Assembly (NCBI GenBank): GCA_005408345.1
Contig: SEMN01000703.1
Span: forward strand, 124,001 to 188,000
Length of the DNA: 64,000 bases
Direction: 5' to 3'
From: Macquaria australasica
Taxonomy: Eukaryota; Chordata; Actinopteri; Centrarchiformes; Percichthyidae
Under the pieces are notes generated by a model that made no database searches, was not told where the DNA came from, and saw only the letters and a program-made list of their open reading frames with translations. Shown piece by piece: positions 10,786 to 21,137 of this stretch; position 1 is the stretch's first letter, and the number at the start of each line of letters is the position of its first letter. Both the position numbers and the translations under genes were made by a program.

Positions 10786-11825
10786 AAGCCGAGAACGGCC
10801 ATGCTTGCAATAATTTTTTTTAATGCCGTTATTGCTCGTTTTCTTGTTATCTCGAGATTATGAGATAACCCGTTATTACGAGAAAACAAAAGGCTGTTAG
10901 CCTACATATAATGCTTATCAGAGATCAGGAGTGCCATGCCAGCATGCAGAGATGACGTCTTGATGACAACTGATTTAAGATGAAAATGTCAGATCAAGGA
11001 GTACAGGTACCCATTATTGATCAACGCATCAGACTGTACTTCAGTCAAGGTCTAACACAGGCAGAAATTGTATTGTGTCTTTCTGTTAGAGCTAACATTC
11101 AGATCAGTCCTCATTATTTAAGGAGAAGACAAGCCCGGCTGCAACTTCACAGGCGAGTGCACTTCAGTGAACCTGTTGAGTTTGTTAACTTCATTAGTAA
11201 CCAGATAAGGTGACCAGGTTGTCTTTATGGTTACAGGATGATGTACGAGAGGTGCAGATTAGCTGGACTGCGTGTTACTCATGACTTGGTTTACGAGGTT
11301 CAGTCATATCTTGACCCAGAGGGCCTACAGCAACGAAGAGGTACAAGACTTTGGAGAAGATCCTATAGTGTCCCAGGGCCCAATTATATATGGCATGTGG
11401 ACTCTTGACCGCTGACCCCTTTTGACATTGGAGTAAACGGGTGCATAGATGGATTTTCACGTCATCTATTCTGGATGCAAGCAAACCCTTCAAATAGTAA
11501 CCCCAAAGTCATCACAGCCTACTTCCTAAGCACAGTCACTGAACTTGGGGGGTGTCCAAAGATACTCAGATCAGATTTTGGAACTGAAAACGTTCACATT
11601 AACAGGCTGCAACACTTGATGACACTGGCGCTGTACATGGGCCTTGTGTGTTACAAGGACGAAGTCCAGCAAACCAAAGGATCAAAGCTGGTGGGGGATC
11701 TACAGGAGACAGAACATGGACTATTGAAGGAATGTGTTCCAGGAGATCCAGACAACTGGGGACTTCAGTGGGGATTTCATAGACAAGGGTCTCATTCAAT
11801 TCTGCTTTCTTAAAATAAGTCCTCC
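10786..11825 (+). pseudogene. Integrase-type (rve fold) DNA transposase, decayed, copy B
   Basis: Starts with the same leader and TTATCTCGAGA-type palindrome as copy A at 6250. Coding parts: 10980-11213 reads as an N-terminal helix-turn-helix (YFSQGLTQAEI type) and ends at a TGA. A second block in another frame begins near 11225 (YGYRMMYERC type, a mini-HTH as in integrases) and reaches a WHVD motif (first acidic residue) and a TGA at about 11407-11409. It continues in frame through NGCIDGFSR and LRSDFGTENVH (second acidic residue) to 11813. The third acidic residue is not visible. I recall this integrase-core family from many fish and invertebrate transposon-like genes but cannot place it in a named superfamily. 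A right terminus was not found. Confidence 0.65.
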
Positions 11826-13640
11826 ACACCTTCAGGTTTTTGTTTTCTAACGTATCTCAGGGCTAGTGTTTCGTGTTGTTTTAAAAATGTATGTGAATTG
11901 TATAGGCTATATATTGCAAAATCTCTGATACAGAAAGTAATAGTAATTATAACAAATCCTGATTAACAGACATTATACCTCTCCTATCAATTTAAATGTT
12001 GCAAATGATTAGAAGATCCCTGAACGAATTACATGTTTGACTGTCCTCTTTTATAGCCTATTACCAAGCCCCTAAATTATCATGGTGGGAAAATTGTTTT
12101 GAAACACTTTTGTGTTCCCTCCCAAAAGCTTTACGTTCTTTTACAACCCTATCAACTAGAGCTCCAGCTGTAGGCTGCATAGATTGTGGTGGGTCTGCCA
12201 CTGCTGAACCTCGATGGTGTGATGATGTGTAAAGCCAACACCTGTGCAGTCTCGTCCAATTAAATATAATATTAGGGATTCTATCTTTGTGGAAAAGGGC
12301 TATTTTTGATCAGTATAACCCATCCAACCACATAAACATGATCTTTTCATTATGATTAATATCATATACAGTTCTTTTTACTTTTATTTATTATTATTAT
12401 TATTTATTATTATTATTATTATTATTTTAACCTAGAGCTAACTTTATTCTGGGTTAACATCGATGGGTTATGGGTTTGACATTATATATAGGCTACAGTA
12501 TTTAACCCTGGTTAGCCTGAATCAGAGCTGTTCAGGCGCCTGTGGTGCTGATTAGGCTACTGTTCACACGCAGCAACTTGTTTTCCTTTCCCTCCACATC
12601 CAACTACGATGACTATTTGGAGTCAAATGTAGTTACAGCTTTCTTGACTTCAAGCTAATTTGGCTGTGAATTTTGTCCTGTCTGTTATCTGAAGAGCAAT
12701 ATCAACATCCATTTTCTCCGTCGCCAATGGCTGACAAGGTGCCATTTCTCCTTTCATATGCTTAAGAGAAATTCCACAAAACAGCTAAAAAAAAAAGAAA
12801 CAGTGAAAATTACAAACAGTTAAATCCTGTAATTGTTGAAACTCTTTTGTTTTCTGTTCCAAACATTGCAAATAAGCCAGTGGTTTCACTGAAATAACAT
12901 TATCTCAGTGATCTAAATCAAATTAAGCAAAACAAATGCATCTCTCAAAATTGGCATAAAAATGAAATGCATATATACATATATTTCAAGTAGCCTGGTA
13001 AGAAAAAAATGTATCTAGAGCTCTTTGAACTCGACACTGACAAAATAGAAAAGTGCTGCTACTGGCAATATTAACTCTTCCAGGTTTGAGGAGCTGCATA
13101 GCATTCCAAATACTGAAATTTATGAACTCTGTTTAGGTTTAAATTTAACAATAGTAAATAATGAAAAACAATAACCACACAGTTTTTACGCACAACTTTG
13201 CCAAGAATACAGAGACTGTCTCTATTGAACTTCTATCTCTTGTAAGAACACCAAATAAATTCTCTTTCTTGGAAGGGAACGTTCTAAGAAAGAGAATTTA
13301 TTTTAACTTTGTGACTTTTTTATACAGTACCTTCAGTTGTCATATGGTAATTTGAATTTCAAAAGAGATCATACATTGACAAAAAAAACTAAAAAAAACT
13401 TCTACTTTCCTCTACCACTATGGTGCATGTGCCCTCCACTATGTACCATCATCCATTGGATTACACAAACTGGGTAACAGAATAAGATAAGATAAGTAAA
13501 TAAATCCTTTTTAGGACATATCCATCACTCACACTCCACTCCTCAACACAGAGCTAAACTCAGAGCTAAACTCTAATGTAAAGTCTGCAAAGGTGCTGTA
13601 GTTACATGCCATTTCCAAAGAACAAGTACAGGTGTGATCC
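11826..13640. other. Non-coding, with an (ATT)n microsatellite
   Basis: A TTATTATT run lies at about 12380-12427. A short minus-oriented LINE-like tail word (AAGATAAGATAAGTAAATAA) is at 13480-13505. Otherwise AT-rich DNA with no recognised gene. Confidence 0.45.
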
Positions 13641-13687
13641 AAAGGCTGCCTTGTGAACTCAGACATGTTTGTGAATGTGACTTAAAG

Positions 13688-14470
13688 TCAGACCTTGTTC
13701 AGTCCTTTGCCACTCATGGATTCTCCCATAGACCTAAGAATTGGCCTCCAACACTTTATGAGAAATGTTGGCTCTTGCACCATCTCTTTGTGGGCTATTT
13801 CCTCCACCAGTTTTGACAGATTTTCTTCAGTTGGGAGCACAGTGCAGTTGTGACTGCTGAGTATGCTGAGGAGTTCTTCTATATCAGCCCCTTTGAAGTT
13901 GTCAAGTGCCTCAGTTAGCACATCCTTCTCAGTTGGGCTGATGTAGTTGAAGAAAGCCTCCATTAGTGAGAGAGCTTCTGTGAGGAATGGAGGGGCAAGC
14001 TGGACTAGGAAGTACTAAAATCGCCAAGGCCATCCAAAAGCCAAGATACGAGCAACAGCTGCCCACTCTCTCTCTCTTGGAAGGTGTGGTGCAAACTGGG
14101 GATCTTGTAGGTTGTTCCACAGGTCTTTGTTGCATAAAACATATTCCAGAAATCAGTGAGACAGTCTCTGATGATCCCACTCCCAACTCCAACCTCAATC
14201 TTGCCATGCTCAAGCACATGCCTGAATGAAATATTAGCATCCAGTATGTTTTTGTCTGTAAATGCTTCAACCATGTTCATAACACAGTGTACTTGGCGGA
14301 TCACAATGATTTGCTTCTCAACTATATTCTCTGGATTTCTAAAGAAATCACTTGCCATTGTGCTGGTGGAAGCCTTGTCAGAATCCACTATGGGAATAAC
14401 ATCTTCTTCCATCTCAGCTATCACTGCTGCCTCTGTTTGATTTTCAAAGACTGTATTTGCCCCGCTTGAT
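13688..14470 (-). pseudogene. HECT domain (G2E3-like) pseudogene, C-terminal part
   Basis: HECT E3 ubiquitin ligases pass ubiquitin from an E2 through a catalytic Cys to substrates. Two pieces on the minus strand: 14005-14470 with a FRHVLEHGKIEVGVGSGIIR-type N-lobe and 13688-13963 with an SPTEKDVL...IQEPTFLIKCW segment, as in fish G2/M-phase-specific E3 ligase-like genes. The two are in different frames, broken at about 14005-14010. I do not see the C-lobe Cys motif, so ligase activity is unlikely even before the breaks. The 5' end is cut by the gypsy element at about 14471, and the rest of the gene reappears beyond it at 20174-21137. Confidence 0.72.
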
Positions 14471-14494
14471 TTTCAAGCCTCGGTCTCTACGCAG

Positions 14495-15145
14495 GTGAAC
14501 CATCTGGCGGACCAGCTGCACCAAGTTTTGAGTCGTATGGGGCCTGCGGGAGCAGCAGGGCCTTCCATTGAGAGCCCTGCTATGCCTCCAGCCACCGGCG
14601 CTCCGGCCTCCTCGTTACGCCTGGCCGCCCCAGAGAGATACTCCGGGGATTCAGGGGACTGTCGCACGTTCATAGTTCAATGTGACATTCATTTTGCGCA
14701 TAACCCGGCCGCTTTTGTATCAGAACAAGCAAAAGTAGCTTTCATGATCTCCCTTCTTACAGGCAGAGCGGCTGCTTGGGCTACCGCGGAGTGGGCCCGG
14801 AACTCGTCAATCTGCCACTCGCTTGCCAACTTTAAAGAGACTTTAAGCAGGATATTCGACCATACCTCACCTGCCCGAGAGGCCTCACGAGGCCTCATGC
14901 GAATCAAATAACGTCATAGATCGGTGATAGATTACGCCATTGATTTCCGCACGTTAGCCGCCGATAGTGGGTGGAACTTGGCGGCCTTAATCGACGCATT
15001 CACGAAAGGACTTTCTGAAGCCGTGAAGGATTATTTAGCGTCTTTAGAAGTACCGCAGGATTTAGAAACTCTTATAACCATGGCGATCCGCGTTGATAAC
15101 CGGCTTCAAGAACGGGAAAAGGAACGGCGACGGACGACAGTGTGA
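14495..15145 (+). pseudogene. Gypsy gag, broken
   Basis: 14495-14911 reads as a gag matrix/capsid segment typical of fish chromoviruses (LRLAAPERYSGD, then a FIVQCDIHFA motif). It ends in a TAA after MRIK, and the same protein goes on at 14924-15145 (VIDYAIDFRTLAADSGW region) up to the Arg-rich end before the zinc knuckle. The N-terminus is missing. Confidence 0.8.
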
Positions 15146-15256
15146 CCTCCCAGCCAGCAGGGGCCCTCAGCGGGACGTCAATCTTACGGGACTTCTTCTC
15201 CTCTCTTCACGCGGAGGCTCGATCAAACAGCGCCCTCCGGAGATTCGGAGGAACCC

Positions 15257-15589
15257 ATGCAGTTGGGCAGGACTCGGGTGACTCTGGAGGAGAGACAGCG
15301 CCGACTACGGGAGGGATGCTGTCTTTACTGCGGACAACCAGGCCACCTGCGGATCAACTGTCCTAGGCAAGGAGCAAGCTCTTCAGATGAAAGATGGGGT
15401 CGGGTGAGTAACGGTTCTTCCAGTTTTCCCCCTCGATCCTCGACACAGGTAGTATTAGGCCTAGAGAATCAGACTGTTACGCAGGAAGCTTTAATTGACT
15501 CAGGTGCAGATGAAAATCTCATGGACTGGAGACTAGCTCGGCAATTTCACATTAAAACAGTGTCATTAGACCCCCCCTGTGAATGCTAG
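15257..15589 (+). pseudogene. Gypsy CCHC zinc knuckle and aspartic protease
   Basis: A CCHC knuckle (C-x2-C-x4-H-x4-C: CLYCGQPGHLRINC) is at about 15318-15360, followed by a protease active-site segment with LIDSGADENLMD at about 15490-15525 (DSG in place of DTG, common in this clade). The frame shifts at about 15575 into the pol frame. Confidence 0.82.
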
Positions 15590-17564
15590 CGCATTAGATG
15601 GACAGTTATTGTTTAAGGTAACCCAGTGCACTGAGCCCATACACATATTAATCAATGGTAATCACTCCGAGATGCTTCAGTTTCACTTGATCAATTCAGC
15701 TCATCATCCTCTGGTACTAGGATACCCCTGGTTGAAGAAACATAACCCACATATTGACTGGCGATTAGGCAAAATAGAGAGGTGGGGTCAGGAGTGTGTT
15801 GGCTCCTGTTTAAAGACGCAGCAGGAGTTGAAGGCAATGCCGCCGCATATAATGCCTGCAGCGGGTGCAGATCGAGATTCAGAGTACTCAGACTTATCCA
15901 AAGTGCCTCCCTGTTACCACGACCTAAAAGAGGTGTTTAGCAAATCCAAAGCTCTATCGCTCCCTCCACATCGCCCTGGGGACTGTGCTATAGACTTGAT
16001 GCCGGGCGCCCCCATACCTAAGGGGCGCTTGTATTCCATTTCCGGGCCTGAAAGGGAGGCCATGGAGGAATACATCTCGGCCTCCCTGAAAGCGGGCATT
16101 ATTCGTCCCTCGTCCTCCCCTGCAGGGGCAGGGTTTTTCTTTGTGGCCAAAAAGGATGGGTCCCTCAGACCCTGTATTGACTACAGTCCATTAAATGATA
16201 TAACTATTAAAAACCGCTATCCCCTGCCCTTGATATCATCAGCTTTCGAGCTCCTACAAACGGCCAAGGTGTTCACCAAATTGGACCTTCGAAACGCGTA
16301 TCACCTGGTCAGAATCCGAGAGGGGGATGAGTGGAAAACGGGATTTAACACCCCGAGTGGCCATTATGAGTATTTGGTAATGCCTTTTGGTCTATGTAAT
16401 GCCCCAGCCGTTTCCCTGGGTCTGGTAAATGAGGTACTAAGGGAGTTCTTAAATGTATCTGTTTTCGTGTACCTTGATGACATTTTAATTTTTTCTCCAG
16501 ATCCAGAGACTCACGTAGTTCATGTTCGACAAGTATAACAGAGACTGCTGGAGAACCAGCTTTATGTGAAAGCCGAGAAGTGCGAGTTTCATGCATCCTC
16601 AGTAACTTTCCTAGGATACATCATCTCAGCCAACCAGGTTCAGATGGACCCCGCCAAGGTTAGTGCTGTGGCCACTTGGCCAACCCCGACTAGTCGAAAG
16701 AAGGTACAGCAGTTCCTGGGGTTTGCGAATTTTTACCGCAAGTTCATTCGTGGATTTAGTTCTGTTGCCGCCCCCTTGCATGCACTCACCTCCTCCAAAG
16801 TGTATTTTCAGTGGTCCCCCGCGGCAGATAAGGCTTTTCAATCACTAAAGGAAAGGTTCATCACAGCCCCGGTGCTCTCCGTGCCAGACTCCCTGCGGCA
16901 GTTTGTGGTCGAGGTCGACGCTTCAAATGAGGGCATCGGGGCCATACTATCCCAGAGGTCCGGCAAGGACAACTGAATACATCCCTGTGCCTACCTGTCG
17001 CGTAAGTTGACGCCGGCTGAAAAGAACTATGATGTGGGGGACAAAGAACTATTAGCAGTCAAAACAGCACTAGAGGAGTGGAGGCATTTGCTAGAGGGGG
17101 CGGTGCATCCGTTTTTAGTGTGGACAGACCATAAGAATTTGGAATATATTCGAAAAGCAAAAAGACTAAATTCTCGCCAAGCTAGATGGTCCCTGTTTTT
17201 TAACAGGTTTCACTTCACTATCTCTTTTCGCCCTGGCTCCCTGAATGGTAAACCTGATGCTCTGTCTTGTCTCTATGACCCAGAACCTATTGCCAAGGAA
17301 CCTAAGACAATCCTCTCACTGAATCGTGTGGTTGGAGCGGTTACATGGCAGATAGAATCAGACGTGATGCAGGCGAATGTTGCGAGCCCAGCTCCTGAGG
17401 GGTGTCCATGTAATCGTTTGTTTGTCCCTGTGTCTTTACGCTCTAAGGTCATCCACTGGGCTCACACGTCCCGGCTCACGTGCCATCCGGGGGTAACAAT
17501 GACTATGTTCGTGATCAAGCAGTGTTTCTGGTGGCCAACCATGGGGAAGGACATTGCCGAATAG
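15579..17564 (+). pseudogene. Gypsy RT, RNase H and integrase N-terminus
   Basis: 15579-16538 holds protease tail and RT: KKDGSLRPCIDY, KLDLRNAYHLVRI, MPFGLCNAP and the catalytic YLDD at about 16470-16481. A TAA at 16536-16538 stops it. RT thumb and connection follow at 16566-16976 (FLGFANFYRKF, VEVDASNEGIG of RNase H), with a further TGA. RNase H and tether follow at 17007-17280 (TDHKNLEYI). The HHCC zinc-binding region of integrase starts at about 17440 (H-x-H...CPTC), with a TAG at 17562-17564. Each break lies within otherwise conserved sequence. Confidence 0.85.
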
Positions 17565-17685
17565 GTGGCCGCCTGTCCCACGTGTGCCCGTAGTAAGTCT
17601 TTCCCCAGGGCTCACGTAGGAACACTGCATCCGCTTCCAGTTCCACACCGGCCGTGGTCACACATACATATCCTTGGACTTCGTC

Positions 17686-18527
17686 AGAATCAGAATCAGA
17701 AATCCTTTAATAGTCTCACAGTGGAGAAATTTACATTGTTACAGCGCAGATAAGAGGTAGAATAAAGAGATAGATAAGAATATAAATAGAATAAAAATAG
17801 AACAAAATAATTAAGAGCACGAAATGTCAATAAAGTATAATTATGGGTTGTACAAGTGTATAAGCTGAATAAAGTGTATAGTGTTTATATTGCACATAAG
17901 TGTTTTTATGGCACGACAGTGAGGTAACAGTTCGTGTGGTGGTCTACCAGGGTCCACGGTGGTTGTACAGTCTGACTGCTGCAGGAAGGAAGGACCTGCG
18001 GTATCTCTTCGTGAGACACCGCGGGTGAAGCAACCTGTCACTGAAGGAGCTGTACAGTGTAGACAGAGTGTCCTGGAGGGGGTGGGACGTGTTGTCCAGC
18101 AGGGATGACAGCTTGTCCATCATTCTCCTGACTCCCACCACCTCTACCGTGTCCAGAGGGCTCCCCAAGACAGAGCTGGCCTTCTTTACCAGTTTGTCGA
18201 GTCTCTTCCTGTCGGCAGTCGAGATGCTGCTGCCCCAGCAGACCACTCCATAAAAAATGGCTGACGCCACCACGGAGTCAAAGAAGGTCTTCAGGAGTGC
18301 CCCCTGCACTCCAAAAGACCGCAGTCTCCTCAGCAGATAGAGTCTGCTCTGTCCCTTCTTATACAGAGCAGCAGAATTATCTGTCCAGTCCAGTTTATTG
18401 TTCAGGTAAACTCCCAGGTACTTGTAAGATTTTACCATCTCAATGTCCGTTCCCTGGATCTTCACTGGTGTGGGGGGAGAATGTTGGCGCCTCCTGAAGT
18501 CAACCACCATCTCCCTGGTCTTCATGA
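17686..18527 (-). mobile_element. L2 LINE 3' fragment inserted in the gypsy integrase
   Basis: In minus orientation the sequence is the C-terminal RT portion (KTREMVVDFRRR, SYKYLGVYLNNKLDWTD, LLHPRCL, to the stop near 17944), followed by a 3' UTR and a TTCTGA tail (17686-17705 on the plus strand as AGAATCAGAATCAG). It is 5'-truncated. It interrupts the gypsy integrase near its first catalytic Asp; gypsy homology resumes after 18527 with CATGACCGGG. A target-site duplication is at most a few bases and I cannot define it securely. Confidence 0.85.
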
Positions 18528-19540
18528 CCGGGTTGCCGCCATCGAAAGGGAATGCGACCATCCTGACGGTGGTCGATCGATTTTCCAAGATGGCACATTT
18601 TATTCCTCTGACCAAGTTACCCTCGGCAAAGAAAACGGCGGAGATCACGTTGAAGCATGTGTTCAGGATCCATGGATTCCCCAGGGACATTGTCTCGGAC
18701 AGAGGGCCTCAGTTTGTGTCCCGCTTTTGGACTGAGTTCTGCCGGCTCATTGGTGCCACCGCCAGCTTGTCCTCCGGGTATCATCCCCAATCAAATGGCC
18801 AGACAGAACGGCTCAACCAGGAGTTGGAGTCTGGGCTTCGGTGTATGATCGCCCAGAACCAGACTTCTTGGAGTGAGCACCTCATCTGGGTGGAATATGC
18901 CCACAACACGCTGCTCACAGCGGCTACCGGACTCTCCCCCTTCCAATGTGCTCATAGCTATCAGCCTCCCCTGTTCCCGGCAGTGGAGAAGGAGACTTTA
19001 GCTCGGTCCGGATGAAGGCGGCTGCAGACCGGCATCGGAGACCAGCTCCACTCTACCAGCTGGGGCAGAAGGTTTGGTTGGCCACCAAGGACTTACCATT
19101 ACAGGTTCACTCCAGGAAGTTGGCGCCATGGTTTGTGGGGCCATTTCCTGTATCAAAAGTTATTAATCCTGTCTCTGTTCATCTCAGACTCCCCAGGTCA
19201 CTAAAGGTGCATCCCACCTTCCATGTCAGCAAGATTAAGCCGGCCAAGGAGAGCACACTGGTGCCCGCCTCCGAGCCCCCTCCACCCGCCCGGGTCATCG
19301 AAGGCGGTCCGGTGTTTACGGTCAAGAAGCTCCTGGCGGTTCGCAACCGAGGTCGGGGGAGACAGTTTCTGGTGGACTGGGAAGGCTATGGCCCGGAGGA
19401 ACGATCATGGATCCCGACACGCTTCATCATCGATCAACAGCTGATTAGAGACTTTTATTCAGAGCATCCAGAGATAGCTGGGCCGTCAGGAGTCGGCCCT
19501 AGGAGGGGGGGTACTGTGGTATCGCGGCAGATTTGTTAAG
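18528..19540 (+). pseudogene. Gypsy integrase catalytic core and chromodomain
   Basis: The core after the L2 insertion shows LTVVDRFSKMAHF, VSDRGPQFVS (second acidic residue) and SNGQTERLNQ (third, Glu). The frame ends with TGA at about 19013, after which the C-terminal part resumes at 19012-19539: a GPF-like LAPWFVGPFPVSK module, HPTFHVS, then a chromodomain (KLLAVRNRGRGRQFLVDWEG) at about 19320-19400. Chromodomains steer integration to marked chromatin in this clade. Confidence 0.85.
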
Positions 19541-19728
19541 ATGTCATGTTTGTTTCATGTTAAGTTGAACTCACTTATGTATAGTCTTGTCGGGCACTTC
19601 CTGTTTTATTGTGTAGTTCCCTTTTCCCTCAGGTATCGGTACCTTGACTTCCTCCCTTTGTGTGGTTTCCCGCCATGTGGATTGTCTGCCCCGCCCCTGA
19701 TTGTGTTCACCTGTGCTCCCTTACCTTT

Positions 19729-19767
<39 letters not shown>

Positions 19768-20173
19768 CTCGTCTTCCCTTGTCCTGTGCCAGTTCGTCTT
19801 GTTCAGTCTCTAAGTCTGTCCAGCCCAAGCGAGCCAGCGTACCCCGCCTCAGGTCTTGTCAGGTTTCTTGGTTATTTTGGTACTTTGGGTTTTTTCCCGT
19901 TTCAGAGAATGTTTTTTGGGATTAGGTTTTGTTTGTTTGCTTCCCTCGTCAAGAGTGTTTTTTGTTTAACTTTGTATTTTCCTCTTTCTAGAGCGTTTTT
20001 GGTTGTACTTTGTATTTCCCTCTTTCGAGAGCGTTTTTTGTTGTACTTTGTATTATCCGCCGTGTGAGCGTTTTTGTTATTCCTTTCCTCAGTAAAGAGT
20101 ATATAGACTGAGACCCGTTTTGTGAGTTGAGTTGTGCTTTTGAGTCCAGCCTCCTGAGTCACGTTTCGTAACA
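19515..20173 (+). repeat. Gypsy 3' LTR
   Basis: Begins TGTGGTATCG just after a polypurine tract (AGGAGGGGGG, 19501-19510) and ends CGTAACA. It contains a TATA-rich region expanded to a (TA)n microsatellite at about 19733-19764. The same family left a solo LTR at 6743-7126. The LTR's 3' edge abuts HECT pseudogene sequence. Confidence 0.82.
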
Positions 20174-21137
20174 CTGTTGTTGGCTGATCAGCATTGACTT
20201 GTAGAGGTGAGTATATCAGTGTGTTGGCGAGATCTTCAAAAGGTATGTTTGTGTCATATCCAAGTAAAACAACTTCAATCATCATCAAAGGATAGATTTA
20301 TTGATTGAGGCTGGTCCAATGTTTGAGAAGCAGGAGTAGCTTGGAGTGTTGAGGTAGTCTGGGGACTGCTACAAGTGAAAGACCTAGTGCTGGACAGAAG
20401 TCTGTTGATAGGACTGGAGGAGACCAGTGATGAGCTGGATGAATGTAGGCTAGATGAGGATGATGATGATGTGTAGCTGACTCAGGTGTGTTGAATGTGT
20501 CAGGTGAAAGGGGCTTATCTGTTGCATCAGTAAGCTCAGAATCACTACAAACTTTTGACTTTGTACAAAAGGTATATTCTAAGGATCATGTGACTAGTTT
20601 GCTCGTACAAACTTCCAATTCTGACATTGGCATGGGGCTCCTCAAAACCCATGAGACAAAGCATGAACTCAAAGTCCTTTAATTTGCCTTTCTTTGTTCT
20701 CTTTTTGCAAGAAGTGTTTTCCCCTTTTCAAGAATGCTGGATACCATCTCATCTTTCCTTACAATTATCTCTCTTGTTCCACCTCCTGTAGGCCTTCTTA
20801 CTTGTTTGTACATACAGTCTTTTCAGTTCATCCAGCCAAGTTCAGTTTTTCTTGTCGTCTTTTCAGCATTCTTATTTCCAAGTCCAAGCCTAGAGTGGCT
20901 GTTACTGGTTGCTGTGGCTGAGGTGCTGGATAGAAGGATCTTCTGTCTTAGGCGATTTATCAACTCATTTTTTCTTTGCTCTGTATCCTCCACTTCATTT
21001 GAGGATAAATCCCTCCAGTTTTTGGCAAAGATGCAGTCTCCATATTGAGGAATATAAATTGAGAGTTCCTCTTCTCCAAGGAGTTTTACAACATCTTGAT
21101 CTACGTAAAACACAAAGGCAGATATGTCATTATTCAC
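20174..21137 (-). pseudogene. HECT (G2E3-like) pseudogene, N-terminal part
   Basis: Minus-strand order: 21137-20823 has a YIPQYGD motif, as in the N-terminal domain of this teleost gene family, ending in a TGA. Next, 20800-20500 reads in more than one frame as a ubiquitin-like region (KQVRRPTGGG, GSLYEQTSHMILRIYL). 20470-20290 is a Ser-rich linker. 20288-20174 (GYDTNIPFEDLANTLIY) runs up to the gypsy LTR. At least three frame changes. Together with 13688-14470 it makes one decayed gene of about 1.7 kb coding length, interrupted by the 5.7-kb gypsy. Frame changes at natural exon joints cannot be excluded. Confidence 0.62.

Larger units (their letters stand above)
14471..20173 (+). mobile_element. 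Gypsy (chromodomain) LTR retrotransposon, 5'-truncated
   Basis: Order along the plus strand: gag, CCHC zinc knuckle, protease, RT, RNase H, integrase and chromodomain, then polypurine tract (19501-19510) and one LTR (19515-20173). No 5' LTR precedes gag; homology starts abruptly next to the HECT sequence. Several frameshifts and stops break the frame, and an L2 fragment sits inside the integrase. It is an old, immobile copy. It splits a HECT pseudogene on the opposite strand. Confidence 0.88.

Noticed and set aside
19541..20067. Hydrophobic frames with runs of Tyr-Ile (IYIYIYIY)
   Set aside because: Translation of the (TA)n microsatellite in the gypsy LTR.
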